Source of the DNA: Shinella granuli
GTDB lineage: Bacteria; Pseudomonadota; Alphaproteobacteria; Rhizobiales; Rhizobiaceae
Length of the DNA stretch: 64,000 nucleotides
Direction: 5' to 3'
Assembly (NCBI RefSeq): GCF_004341885.1
Contig: NZ_SLVX01000018.1
Coordinates: forward strand, 55,924 to 119,923
The translations under genes were made by a program, and so were the position numbers. How positions within the stretch are numbered: the stretch's first letter is position 1; every line of letters begins with the position of its first letter. The notes beneath the pieces were generated by a model. It did not search any database, had not been told where the DNA came from, and saw only the letters and a list, made by a program, of their open reading frames with translations. Below are positions 37,109 through 46,271 of this stretch, piece after piece.

Positions 37109-37824
37109 ATCTCGATCCCCAGATAGATGTCCTGCACCTCGCGCGAGGCCATGATCTCGGCCGGCGCGCCGACGCCGATCACCCGGCCGAAATTCAGCAC
37201 CAGCAGCCGCTCCACCACGGAGGTCAGCGCGTGCAGCACATGCTCGATCCAGATGACGGCGACGCCCTTGGCATGGATGGCGCGGATGGTGGCGACGAGC
37301 GAGAGGCATTCGCCCTCCGTCAGCCCGCCGGCGATCTCGTCGAGCAGCAGGAGGCGCGGTTCGGTGGCAAGCGCCCGGGCGAGTTCCAGGCGCTTCCGCT
37401 GCAAAAGGGTGAGGCCGCCCGCCGGCACGTTGGCCTTGTCGAGAAGGCCGGTTTCCGCAAGGATCTCGGCGCAGCGGCCATAGGCGTCGGCTTCGCTGCG
37501 TCGTGCGCCGAAACTGCCGGCGACGAGCAGGTTTTCGAAGACGGTCAGCTTTTCGAAGGGCTGGGGGATCTGGAAGGTGCGCCCCATGCCGGCAAGACAG
37601 CGCGCCATCGGCGGCGTGCGGGTGACGTCGGCGCCGGCAAAGCGGATCGTGCCGCTGTCGGGCGAAATCGTGCCGGTGATCAGGTTGAAGAGCGTCGACT
37701 TGCCGGCGCCGTTCGGGCCGATGATGCCGAGCGCCTCGCCCTCCGCCACGGAAAGGCTGATCGCGTCGGCGACGGTGAGCGCGCCAAAACGTTTGGAAAC
37801 GCCATCGAGCTGCAACAGGGACAT
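37105..37824 (-). CDS. Branched-chain amino acid-type ABC ATPase, LivG-like
   Basis: 239 residues. Walker A is GPNGAGKST (about residue 37), followed by NLITGTISPDSG, Q-loop TFQIPQPFEKLTV, signature in LLQRKRLELARALA (degenerate, as usual for LivG), Walker B LLLLDEIAGGLTEGE and H-loop IEHVLHALTS. Pairs with LivF to power uptake. Confidence 0.92.
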
Positions 37825-37876
37825 GGTTGATCCTCCGGCCGGCGGGCTTTTCGGGCGCCGCCGGCATTCCTCACGT

Positions 37877-39157
37877 TCAGGCGATCGCTTCCATCGTGCC
37901 GCCGACGGGAATGGCCGGCGCGGTCTTGTTGTCGATGATGACGAGGTCGTAGCCGCCGCCGTCCTTCAGCCGCCACTGGCCGCCGACGAGTGGCGTCTTG
38001 GCCACGTTCTTCGCCGCGAAGGGCGGCAGGCCCGCGCCGTCCCAGGCGATGGTGCCGACCAGCGTGTCGAGCCGTGTCGTGGCGATGGCGGCGGCCACCG
38101 CATCGCCGTCCGTCGGGTCCTCGGCGCGATTGATCGCATCGACCGCCAGTTCGAAGAGCGCGTGGGCGAAGCCGATCGGCTGCGTCCACGGCCGGCCGGT
38201 CGCCCTGGTGAAGGCGGCGGCGACCTCGGCCGAGCTTTCACCCGTCAGCGAGGATTGGAACGGATGGCTCGGCGACCACCAGACTTCGGAGGAAAGGTTG
38301 TGCCCGGCCGCGCCGAGCGCCTCCACCGCCTGCGGGAAGAGCAGCGCCTTGCCGATCGAGGCGACCTTCGGCAGGAAACCCTGCTGCCGCGCCTGGTTCC
38401 AGAAGGTGGTGAAGTCCGGCGGGATGACGACGCCGGTGACGATCTCGCATTCGCCGGCCTTGAAGGCGTTGATCTGCGCGGAAAAATCGTCGGTCATGTT
38501 CTGGTAGCGGCCGGGGTCGTTGAGGGAATAGCCCATCTTCTCCAGCACGGGCGGGAAGCCGACGGTCTTGTCGCCCCAGGCATTGCCGTCGCCGTCGTTG
38601 GGGAAGAGGCCGCCGACCTTGCGATTGGTCTCCACCTGCGCCCACATGTTGGTGAAGACGGCGATGACGTCCTCCAGCCCCCAGAAGAAGTGATAGGCAT
38701 AGTCGAAGGGCTTCCAGGCGGCCGGATCGCCGGGATTGCCCTGCTGTCCGATGAACCAGGGCTGCCAGGGCGCGACGGTGGAGATGCAGGGCATGCCCTC
38801 CGCCTCGCAGGTCGTTGCGACGGGATTGGTCGTCTCCGGCGTCGAGGCGACGAGCACAAGATTGACCTCGTCATCGACGATGAGCTGCTTGGCGACTTCC
38901 GCCGCGCGGTTGGGGTTCGACTGGCTGTCCTTGACGACGATTTCGTAGTTCAGCCCCTTCGATTTCGCGACCGCCAGAAAGCTGTCGATGACGAAGCTGT
39001 CGGCCTCGCCGAAGGCGGCGAGCGGGCCGGTCTGCGGGCTCACATAGCCGAGCTTGACCGGCGCGTTCTGCGCCAATGCCGGCATGGCAAGGCCGGATGT
39101 CAGGGCGGCGGCGCTGCCTGCGGCCGTCGTCTTCAGGAAATCGCGTCTCGTCAGCAT
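37877..39157 (-). CDS. Tat-exported periplasmic binding protein of the Liv-type aromatic transporter
   Basis: 426 residues with a twin-arginine signal (MLTRRDFLKTTAAGSAAALT, cleavage after ALA). The mature part starts KLGYVSPQTGPLAAFGEADSF, the leucine-binding-protein (Peripla_BP_6) pattern; STVAPWQPWF lies in the hinge area. It supplies substrate to LivH/LivM. Members of this subgroup often bind aromatic acids or amides, and the operon points to a resorcinol- or hydroxybenzoate-type compound, which is inference. Confidence 0.9.
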   Translation of the reverse strand: MLTRRDFLKTTAAGSAAALTSGLAMPALAQNAPVKLGYVSPQTGPLAAFGEADSFVIDSFLAVAKSKGLNYEIVVKDSQSNPNRAAEVAKQLIVDDEVNLVLVASTPETTNPVATTCEAEGMPCISTVAPWQPWFIGQQGNPGDPAAWKPFDYAYHFFWGLEDVIAVFTNMWAQVETNRKVGGLFPNDGDGNAWGDKTVGFPPVLEKMGYSLNDPGRYQNMTDDFSAQINAFKAGECEIVTGVVIPPDFTTFWNQARQQGFLPKVASIGKALLFPQAVEALGAAGHNLSSEVWWSPSHPFQSSLTGESSAEVAAAFTRATGRPWTQPIGFAHALFELAVDAINRAEDPTDGDAVAAAIATTRLDTLVGTIAWDGAGLPPFAAKNVAKTPLVGGQWRLKDGGGYDLVIIDNKTAPAIPVGGTMEAIA

Positions 39158-39196
39158 GGGTCCTCCTCCCGTTTCCCCTCCTCCCGAGGGGTGTTG

Positions 39197-40255
39197 TCAG
39201 TCCGGCCGTCTGCCCTCCCAGGCATCCTGCAGCAGAGCGCGGATCGACGGACGGTCGATCGGGCGCGGGTTTCGATAGGGGTTTTGCGTGGCGATCTCGG
39301 CGGTAAGGTCGAGATCCTTCTCCGAAAGCCCGAGGTCCTTCAACGCCAGCGGCGCGCCCGCCGCCCTTGCGAAATCCCACAGCCCGCCGCCGACCGATCC
39401 GCCGAAAACCTCCGCCACCGGGGCAGTAAGGTCCGGCACGGCGACGGCGTTGAAGGCTGCGGTGTGCGGCAGCATGATCGCGTGCGTATCGGCATGCGGC
39501 GTGTCGAACCTGCCGCCGAGCGTGTGGCAGATCTTGTGATGCAGCGCCATGCCGACGGTGCCGAGCACCGTGCCGCAGAGCCAGGCGCCGTAAAGCGCCT
39601 CCGCCCGCGCTTCGCCGTCCTCGGGCGTCGCCACGATCGCCGGCAGGCTCCTCTTGAAGGCGCGCAGGCCCTCGGCGGCCATCAGCGAGGAGACGGGGTT
39701 GCGATCTTCGGCATAGAGCGCCTCGACGGCATGGGCCATGGCGTTGAGCCCGCTCGTCACGCTCATGCCGACCGGCAGGCCGAGGGTGAGCGCCGGATCG
39801 TAGATCACCACTTCCGGCAGGATGGCGGCGCTGCGCACCGTCGTCTTGCGCCCGCCTTCCGTCTGGCCGAGGATCGGCGTCACCTCCGAGCCGGCATAGG
39901 TGGTGGGAATGACGATCTGCGGCAGGTCGGTGCGGTAGGCGATGGCCTTGCCGAGCCCCGTCGTCGAGCCGCCGCCGAGCGAAACCACGCAATCGGCCCC
40001 CGTCTGGCGCACGATTTCCATCGCCCTTTCCGTCACCTCGACGGGCGTGTGCATCACCGCCCCGGCGAAGATGCCGGCCGCGCGGCTCCCGAGTGTTTCC
40101 GCCAGCCTTTCGGCGTCGGCGCGCTGGTGCGGCGTCGAGAGAACGAGGGCGCGGCGGCAACCGATGCGGTCGATCCATTCGCCGACCGTTCCGGCCTTGC
40201 CGGACCCGAAGACGATATGCGCCGGGCTGGTCGAGTAGACGAAATCGCGGGTCAT
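39197..40255 (-). CDS. Maleylacetate reductase
   Basis: 352 residues, iron-type alcohol dehydrogenase family. The NAD site SLGGGSTTGLGKAIA (about residues 93-107), IPTTYAGSEVTPILGQTEGG, metal/ligand residues in NAMAHAVEALYA and the HKICHTLGGRFDTPHADTHAIMLPH block are all hallmark features of maleylacetate reductases. It reduces maleylacetate, the product of hydroxyquinol cleavage, to 3-oxoadipate. Starts in an ATGA overlap with the second dioxygenase gene. Confidence 0.93.
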   Translation of the reverse strand: MTRDFVYSTSPAHIVFGSGKAGTVGEWIDRIGCRRALVLSTPHQRADAERLAETLGSRAAGIFAGAVMHTPVEVTERAMEIVRQTGADCVVSLGGGSTTGLGKAIAYRTDLPQIVIPTTYAGSEVTPILGQTEGGRKTTVRSAAILPEVVIYDPALTLGLPVGMSVTSGLNAMAHAVEALYAEDRNPVSSLMAAEGLRAFKRSLPAIVATPEDGEARAEALYGAWLCGTVLGTVGMALHHKICHTLGGRFDTPHADTHAIMLPHTAAFNAVAVPDLTAPVAEVFGGSVGGGLWDFARAAGAPLALKDLGLSEKDLDLTAEIATQNPYRNPRPIDRPSIRALLQDAWEGRRPD

Positions 40256-41118
40256 GCCCTGGCTCCCTGTTTTGCGCGCGCCAGCACGAAGGTGAAATCG
40301 AGCCTCCAGCAGGGTTTGTCCCCCATGCGCTCGAAGCGGCAGACGAGTTCCGGCTTGACGGCGAAGAGCGGGTCTTCGCCAAGGTGCGGGTCGCTGTCGT
40401 CATAGAGATGGGTGACGAGCGTCTCGAAACCCGCCGCCGTGACCATGAATTGCAGATGCGCCGGGCGGCGCAGTGGCAGGCCGGCTTTCAGCAGCAGCGC
40501 GCCGACCGGTCCGTCCTCCGGCACGCCGTAGCCGGCAGGCCGCACGGTGAGGTAATGGAAACGGCCCTCGTCATCCGTGCGGAAAAGGCCGCGCAGGTTG
40601 AATTCCGGCTGCAGGTCGGGCTGTTGATTCTCGTAGAGTCCGGCGGCGTTGGCCTGCCAGGTGATGATTTCGGCGCCCGGTATGGCTTTTCCGTCGAGAT
40701 CCTGCACGCGGCCGGAGACGGAAAGCCGTTCACCAACGCCGTCGAGCGAGATGTCGCTGCCGAGGGCGCGGGCGGGCACGTCGGCGCGGAAGAAGGGACC
40801 GCGCAGCGTGCCCGGCGTCGCCTGTTTCGGGCGGTGGGCGTTGACCTCTTCGACAAGGGCCGTCGCGCCGAGCAGGTCTGACAGCAGTACCCATTCCTGA
40901 CGCCGGTCGTCCGAGGCGTGGCCGACCTCCGTCAGGAAGGTGATGAGGTTGCGCCACTCGGCCGGCGTCGGCTTCAGTTCGCGGATGAGGGCGTGGAGGT
41001 GGGTGACCGCGCCGATCAGCGCCTGCCGCAACGGCCCGTCGCCGGCGGCCGCAAGCCGCCGCGAAAACACCTCCGACGAGGTGAGGGTGTCGACAGGGGA
41101 TGCCATCGGTCCCGCCAT
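40252..41118 (-). CDS. Intradiol dioxygenase paralogue with a replaced iron ligand (copy 2)
   Basis: 288 residues, hydroxyquinol 1,2-dioxygenase-like: helical N-terminal domain to about residue 110, then the beta-sandwich. Ligands Tyr162 (GLYENQ), Tyr197 (AGYGVPEDGPVG) and His221 (RPAHLQF) are kept, but the second His of the H-x-H pair is Gln223 (CAA at 40450-40452). Copy 1 in the same operon has His there. It may be inactive, altered in substrate, or a binding partner. The start at 41118 has GGAGGACG upstream; the ATG at 41151 would add 11 residues. First gene of the operon. Confidence 0.88.
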   Translation of the reverse strand: MAGPMASPVDTLTSSEVFSRRLAAAGDGPLRQALIGAVTHLHALIRELKPTPAEWRNLITFLTEVGHASDDRRQEWVLLSDLLGATALVEEVNAHRPKQATPGTLRGPFFRADVPARALGSDISLDGVGERLSVSGRVQDLDGKAIPGAEIITWQANAAGLYENQQPDLQPEFNLRGLFRTDDEGRFHYLTVRPAGYGVPEDGPVGALLLKAGLPLRRPAHLQFMVTAAGFETLVTHLYDDSDPHLGEDPLFAVKPELVCRFERMGDKPCWRLDFTFVLARAKQGARA

Positions 41119-41190
41119 GCTTCGTCCTCCAACATGGGAAGACGGTAGCAAAGCGCCGCAGTGGCATTGATGATTTTATTCCCGAACAAT

Positions 41191-41205
41191 ATAACGGATC
41201 GTTAT
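41191..41205. promoter_or_regulatory. Palindrome at the LysR start, candidate autoregulatory site
   Basis: ATAACG-GAT-CGTTAT, perfect 6-base arms, overlapping the first two bases of the LysR start codon. It lies in the 85-base divergent region between the hydroxyquinol operon and its LysR gene. Confidence 0.5.
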
Positions 41206-42154
41206 GAAGATAGACGAGCGCCATCTGATCCAGCTCGCCGCCGTCGTCAAGACGGGCGGCGTCACCGAAGGCGCGGCGCTGCTGGGCCTTGCCCAGCCCG
41301 CCGTCTCGCGCACCCTCTCCATGCTGGAAAAACGCCTCGGCGAACCGCTGTTCGTCAAAGGCCGCCGCCCGCTGCAGCCAACGCCGCTCGGCCGGGCGCT
41401 CGCCGATCATGGTCAGGTCATGCTCGCCGCCTCGCGCAAGGCGTCGGATACGATCGAGAGTTTTCGCGTGGGCAAAGGCGGTACGGTGCGCATCGGTGGC
41501 ACGCCCTTCTTCATGGACGCGCTGATCTCAGGCATGATCGCGACCTTCCAGACCCGGCATCCGGACGTGCGCATCGACCAGATCTACGGCTATTTCCCCG
41601 ATCTCAGGGCCGCCTTGAAGGCCGACCAGATCGATCTCGCCATCTGCCCGATCGACATCCTCGACGAGGGCTCCGGCCTCGAATTCCAGCAGATCCTTCC
41701 CGGCCGCAACGTCATCGCCTGCCGCGTCACGCACCCGCTTCTGCTGAAACGCCGGCTGCAGCCCTCGCATCTCCTGGACTATCCCTGGGTCGCGCCGCCG
41801 CCCGGCAGCCCGCTGCTCGCGGACCTGCGCAGCATGCTGCTTTCCTTCGGCGCGACGGAACTGCGCATCCGCTACACGGGCGGCTCGCTGTTCAGCGTCA
41901 TCAATTACCTCAAGGGCACGGATGCGCTCACCGTGCTGCCGCACGGCGTCGTCTTCGCCCAGCGCAATGAAAAATCGATCACCGCGCTGCCCGTCAACGT
42001 GCCTCACCCCGAACGCGCGCTCGGCCTCCTGAAACGTGCCGATGCGCCGCGCATGCCGGCGGTCGATCATTTCGCCCGCCATGTGCAGGTCGGTTTCGAC
42101 ACGCTCAAGCACCTCATCAAGCGGCACGAGGAAGCGGTCGTCTGGGGCGTTTGA
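41204..42154 (+). CDS. LysR-family regulator of the hydroxyquinol operon
   Basis: 316 residues. Winged helix: GGVTEGAALLGLAQPAVSRTLSMLEKRLGEPLFVKGRRPLQPT (residues 17-60). The effector domain includes RIGGTPFFMDALISGMI and the PPPGSPL region. Divergent from the dioxygenase-maleylacetate reductase operon across 85 bases, the standard arrangement for activation of an aromatic pathway by an intermediate. Confidence 0.92.
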   Translation: MKIDERHLIQLAAVVKTGGVTEGAALLGLAQPAVSRTLSMLEKRLGEPLFVKGRRPLQPTPLGRALADHGQVMLAASRKASDTIESFRVGKGGTVRIGGTPFFMDALISGMIATFQTRHPDVRIDQIYGYFPDLRAALKADQIDLAICPIDILDEGSGLEFQQILPGRNVIACRVTHPLLLKRRLQPSHLLDYPWVAPPPGSPLLADLRSMLLSFGATELRIRYTGGSLFSVINYLKGTDALTVLPHGVVFAQRNEKSITALPVNVPHPERALGLLKRADAPRMPAVDHFARHVQVGFDTLKHLIKRHEEAVVWGV

Positions 42155-42207
42155 AGGATCCCGCGACACGGGCGGCGAGGCTGCCGGGGCGGGAGCGGCC
42201 GTGCTGA

Positions 42208-43803
42208 TCAGTGCCTTCCGGCGGCCAGCAGATGCCGGACGCGGGGCGGTTCCTCGCCCTTATGGTACCGGCGCACGTCCTCCTGAAGATCGGCGTCCGC
42301 CTTGGAGATGCGGCGGTGCTGGCGCAGATGCTCGGCCCAGGATTCGACGAAGAACCATTCGAGGAAGATTTTCGGATCGGCCGCGTCCTCCGTCACGCCC
42401 CAGCCATAGGCGCCGTCGCGCCGCCGTTCGGCGGAGAAGCGATGCAGCGCGTCGAGGAAAGCCGCACGGTCGGCATCCTCGATGCGGTATTCCACGGTGA
42501 TCAGCACGGGGCCGCGGTCATGGTCGACGGGGTCGGCGGTCAGTGGTTCGGGCCAATGGTTGGAGGGCACGAGGTCGGCCTCGCCCTTGGGCAGGCGCAG
42601 CCGATGGAAGAGGAGGCCGGCGACGACGAGCCCGATGGCTGCGACGAGCAGGGTCGTGGCGATGCCGAGGGCTTCGGCGATGGTGCCCCAGGCGAGGCTG
42701 CCGGCGGTCATCGCCCCGTTGAACACGGTGAGATAGATGGCGAGCGAGCGGCCGCGCACCCAGTTGGGCAGCACGGACTGGGCCGTGCCGTTGAGCGTGG
42801 TGAGCGCCGTGATCCAGCCTGCGCCGAGGACGAGCAGCAGCAGGACCGCCACCCATTGCGGCGGGGCGAGGGAGAGCGCCGCCATCACCAGGGCCGCGGC
42901 GATGGCCGCCAGCAGCATCAGCCCGTCCACGTCGAGCCGGGTGCGCAGCAGCGGCATCAGGAAGGCCCCGCCGATCGCGCCGGCCCCGACCGCGCCGAGC
43001 AGGATGCCGTAGAAGCCCGCCGTGCCGCCGAGAAGGTTGCGCGCCACCAGCGGCAGCAGCGCCCAGACCGCGCTGGAGAAGGCGAAGAACACGGCCGCCC
43101 GCACCAGGACGACATGCAGCTCCCGGCTCGACCGGGCATAGCGCAGGCCGGCGCGGAAGGCGCCGAAGAAGCGCTCGGAGAGGGCGTCCTCGTCCGCCGC
43201 TTTTCGTCGCCACCACAGGAGGGCGGAAACGACGAAGACATAGCTGATGACGTCGACGCCATAGGTGACGGCCGCGCCGAAGGAGGCGAGCAGAGCGCCG
43301 CCGAGCGCCGGGCCGATGGCCCGCGAGATGTTGATGCCGAGCGAGTTGAGGGCAATGGCGCCCTTGACGTCGGCCCTGGTCACCAGTTCCGGCACGATCG
43401 CCTGCCAGGTGGGGGCCATCAGGGCCGCGCCGATGCCGCCGACGAAGGTGAAGGCGACGAGCGAGGTGACGGTTTGCAGGCCCGTTGCCGACAGGGCCAG
43501 CAGGCAGAGGCTCGCCGAGGCGAGAATGAGCTGGATGGCGATCAGGAATTTCCGGCGATCGAGGATATCCGAGAGCACGCCCGCCGGGATCGCCAGCAGG
43601 AAGATCGGGAAGGTGGACGCGGCCTGGATGAGCGCCACCGCCGCCGGCGCCGCCGAAAGGTCCGTCACCAGCCAGGAGCTGGCGACATCGCGCACGAAGG
43701 TGCCGATATTGCCGATGACCGTCGCCGCCCAGAGGACGGCGAAGACCTTCTGGCGCAGCGGGGCGAAGGCGCCTGCGCGGGCGGTGTCGGCGGCTCCGGC
43801 CAT
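42208..43803 (-). CDS. MFS exporter (EntS-like, MFS_3) with a C-terminal ABM-like domain
   Basis: 531 residues. The first ~410 form 10-12 membrane segments of the MFS_3 family (FAVLWAATVIGNIGTFVRDVASSWLVTDL, LAIPAGVLSDILDRRKFLIAIQ with the family's loop motif). The last ~115 residues are soluble (GPVLITVEYRIEDADRAAFLDALHRFS, FLEWFFVESWAEHLRQH), resembling an antibiotic-biosynthesis-monooxygenase fold. This fusion occurs in several proteobacterial exporters. Probable drug or toxic-metabolite efflux. Overlaps the DoxX gene start by one base. Confidence 0.88.
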   Translation of the reverse strand: MAGAADTARAGAFAPLRQKVFAVLWAATVIGNIGTFVRDVASSWLVTDLSAAPAAVALIQAASTFPIFLLAIPAGVLSDILDRRKFLIAIQLILASASLCLLALSATGLQTVTSLVAFTFVGGIGAALMAPTWQAIVPELVTRADVKGAIALNSLGINISRAIGPALGGALLASFGAAVTYGVDVISYVFVVSALLWWRRKAADEDALSERFFGAFRAGLRYARSSRELHVVLVRAAVFFAFSSAVWALLPLVARNLLGGTAGFYGILLGAVGAGAIGGAFLMPLLRTRLDVDGLMLLAAIAAALVMAALSLAPPQWVAVLLLLVLGAGWITALTTLNGTAQSVLPNWVRGRSLAIYLTVFNGAMTAGSLAWGTIAEALGIATTLLVAAIGLVVAGLLFHRLRLPKGEADLVPSNHWPEPLTADPVDHDRGPVLITVEYRIEDADRAAFLDALHRFSAERRRDGAYGWGVTEDAADPKIFLEWFFVESWAEHLRQHRRISKADADLQEDVRRYHKGEEPPRVRHLLAAGRH

Positions 43804-44267
43804 CAGCTCAAGTCCTCCTTCGCGCCATTCTTCCAGCGATAGAGATCATACCAGGCGACGAGCACGAAGGCACCGGCAAGGCCGAGATGCTCGAAGAAGG
43901 AATTGGTCGCCATCATGCGCGGCATGCCTGGCGGCATTTCCCAGAAGCGCAACGCGATGAAGGTCGCCATCAGCGTGAAGCCGGCGAGCGCCAGCGCGCC
44001 GATCCAGCGCCAGAAGCCGGAGAGCACCATGGCCGAGCAGACGAGCTCGAAGAAGATGACGGCCGCGGCGATGGGGGCGGCGGGGGTGAGGCCGAAATGC
44101 TCCATCTCGGCGATGGCGCCGTTGAAGTCGAAGAGCTTCATCACGCTGCCCTGGATATAGGCGGCGCAGAGGCCGAGCAGCGCGATCCAGCGCACCGGAT
44201 GGTTGATGACGAAGGGGGCGCAGACCCTGGCCGCGCGCTGTTCCATGGTTCCAGGCATGACGTTCAT
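43803..44267 (-). CDS. DoxX-family membrane protein
   Basis: About 154 residues with four hydrophobic segments (WIALLGLCAAYIQGSVMKLFDF, IAAAVIFFELVCSAMVLSG, IGALALAGFTLMATFIALRF, LGLAGAFVLVAWYDLYRW), the DoxX topology. DoxX-like proteins act in membrane redox or thiol/quinone stress responses. ATG starts at 44267 or 44258, or a TTG at 44285, are possible; I take 44267. It lies between the MFS gene and the exported amidohydrolase gene. Confidence 0.85.
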   Translation of the reverse strand: MNVMPGTMEQRAARVCAPFVINHPVRWIALLGLCAAYIQGSVMKLFDFNGAIAEMEHFGLTPAAPIAAAVIFFELVCSAMVLSGFWRWIGALALAGFTLMATFIALRFWEMPPGMPRMMATNSFFEHLGLAGAFVLVAWYDLYRWKNGAKEDLS

Positions 44268-44297
44268 CTCTTTGTTGTTCTGCAATTCCGGAGGACC

Positions 44298-46271
44298 TCA
44301 CACCGCCCAGCAGGCGCAGCCGAGCGCGCCGAAGAAGCCCCTGAGATCGCCGACCGGCAGTTTCGCCGCCCAGGCGGCCGCGTGGTCGTGGCCGTGCACG
44401 CCGCAGGAACTGGCGCAGCCGCAGGTCGAGATCGCCGCCCGGCGCAGCGAGCGCTTGCCCGCGCCCTCCGGCTCCGCCCAGGCCGCATAGCCGCCAAACG
44501 TCCTGGCCGGCGACCAGTCGGGCATGGCGGGCGGCACGGGGTTCTCGTCGAGCGACGCGAAATCGCCCGCACCATGGACGATCTTCCCGCCGACCATCGT
44601 GAGGTCGGATGTCAGGAAGGAAATCTCGTCTTCCGCGCAGGCGAAAAAATCCTTGTCGGGGATGATGAGATCGGCGAACTGGCCGGCTTCGATGCGGCCC
44701 TTGCTGCCTTCCTCGTTGGAGAACCAGGTGACGTTTTCCGTCCACATCCTGAGCGCCGTTTCGCGGTCGAGGCAGTTGCGGCGCGGATAGAGCGCCGTGC
44801 CGCCCACGGTCTTTCCGGTGATCATCCAGGCGAGCGAGACCCAGGGATTGTAGGAGGCGACGCGGGTCGCGTCCGTGCCGGCGGAGACCTTGACGCCCTT
44901 TTCCAGCATGCGGGCGATCGGCGGTGTCGCTTCCGCGGCCGCATGGCCGTAGCGCTCGACGAAATATTCGCCCTGATAGGCCATGCGGTGCTGCACGGCG
45001 ATGCCGCCGCCGAGCGCCGCCACGCGGTCGATCGAGCGTTCCGAAATCGTCTCGGCATGGTCGAAGAACCAGTTGAGGCCCTGGAGCGGAATGTCGCGGT
45101 CGACCTTCTCGAACACGTCGAGCGCGCGGGTGATCGTCTCGTCATAGGTGGCGTGCAGGCGCCAGGGCCAGCGGTTCTCCGCCAGGATGCGCACGACCGC
45201 CTCGAGGTCGCCTTCCATTTCCGGCGGCATGTCCGGCCGGGGTTCGCGGAAATCCTCGAAATCGGCGGCGGAGAAGACGAGCATCTCGCCCGCGCCGTTG
45301 TGGCGGAAATAGTCGTTGCCCTGCTTGTATTTGACCGATTTCGTCCAGTTGAGGAAGTCTTCCTTCTCCTCCTTCGGCTTCTGGGTGAAGAGGTTGTAGG
45401 CCAGCCGCACGGTCATCTGGTTCTCGTCGGCGAGCTTCTGGATGACGGCATAGTCGTCCGGATAGTTCTGGAAGCCGCCGCCGGCATCGATGACGGAGGT
45501 GATGCCGAGCCGGTTCAATTCGCGCATGAAATGCCGGGTGGAGTTGACCTGGTAGTCGAAGGGCAGCTTCGGCCCCTTGGCGAGCGTCGAGTAGAGGATG
45601 CCGGCATTGGGTTTTGCCAGAAGCAGGCCGGTCGGGTTGCCGTTCGCATCGCGGGTGATCTCGCCGCCCGGCGGGTTCGGCGTGTCCCTGGTGTAGCCGA
45701 CGGCTCTGAGCGCGGCGCCGTTCAGCAGCGCCCGGTCGTAGAGGTGCAGCAGGAAGACGGGCGTATCGGGCGCGGCGGCATTGATCTCGTCGAGCGTCGG
45801 CAGGCGCTTTTCGGCGAACTGGTGCTCTGTGAAGCCGCCGACGACGCGCACCCATTGCGGTGGCGGCGTATTCGCCACCTGCCGCTTCAGCATGTCCATC
45901 GCATCGGCGAGCGAGCGCACGCCGTCCCAGCGCAGCTCCATGTTGAAGTTCAGGCCTCCGCGCACGACGTGGGTATGGTTGTCGCAAAGGCCTGGCAGCA
46001 CGCCGCGGCCCTTGAGGTCGATGATCCGCGTCTTGGGCCCGGCGAACGCCATGACCTCCTGCTCCTCGCCGACGGCCCGGAACGTGCCGTCGGCAATCGC
46101 GACGGCGCTCGCCTTCGGCTTGCTGCGGTCGAGGGTCGTGAAGCGGCCGTTGCGGAGGATGAGGTCGGCGGTCATCGGGCGGGGCTCCTGTTGGGCATGC
46201 GCGGCAACGCCGCTGCCCAGGGTGAGGGCGGCGGCCGTCGCACCCAGAAAGTTGCGGCGTGTCGGCATCAT
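44298..46271 (-). CDS. Tat-exported amidohydrolase (YtcJ-like)
   Basis: 657 residues with a twin-arginine signal (PTRRNFLGATAAALTLGSGVAAHA). Metal motif NHTHVV (around residue 105); HATYDETITRALD and WFFDHAETIS in the barrel; DATRVASYNPW supplies the last metal Asp. This is the amidohydrolase_3 (YtcJ/N-substituted formamide deformylase) class. The C-terminal 60 residues are Cys/His-rich (STCGCASSCGVHGHDH), an unusual tail that could bind metal. Its start ATGA overlaps the XapX stop. Confidence 0.87.
   Translation of the reverse strand: MMPTRRNFLGATAAALTLGSGVAAHAQQEPRPMTADLILRNGRFTTLDRSKPKASAVAIADGTFRAVGEEQEVMAFAGPKTRIIDLKGRGVLPGLCDNHTHVVRGGLNFNMELRWDGVRSLADAMDMLKRQVANTPPPQWVRVVGGFTEHQFAEKRLPTLDEINAAAPDTPVFLLHLYDRALLNGAALRAVGYTRDTPNPPGGEITRDANGNPTGLLLAKPNAGILYSTLAKGPKLPFDYQVNSTRHFMRELNRLGITSVIDAGGGFQNYPDDYAVIQKLADENQMTVRLAYNLFTQKPKEEKEDFLNWTKSVKYKQGNDYFRHNGAGEMLVFSAADFEDFREPRPDMPPEMEGDLEAVVRILAENRWPWRLHATYDETITRALDVFEKVDRDIPLQGLNWFFDHAETISERSIDRVAALGGGIAVQHRMAYQGEYFVERYGHAAAEATPPIARMLEKGVKVSAGTDATRVASYNPWVSLAWMITGKTVGGTALYPRRNCLDRETALRMWTENVTWFSNEEGSKGRIEAGQFADLIIPDKDFFACAEDEISFLTSDLTMVGGKIVHGAGDFASLDENPVPPAMPDWSPARTFGGYAAWAEPEGAGKRSLRRAAISTCGCASSCGVHGHDHAAAWAAKLPVGDLRGFFGALGCACWAV

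Noticed and set aside
37577..40405. A 942-codon open frame on the plus strand
   Set aside because: It runs antisense to the LivG-SBP-maleylacetate reductase genes, all with clear domains. It has no recognisable motif and is an effect of high GC at third positions.
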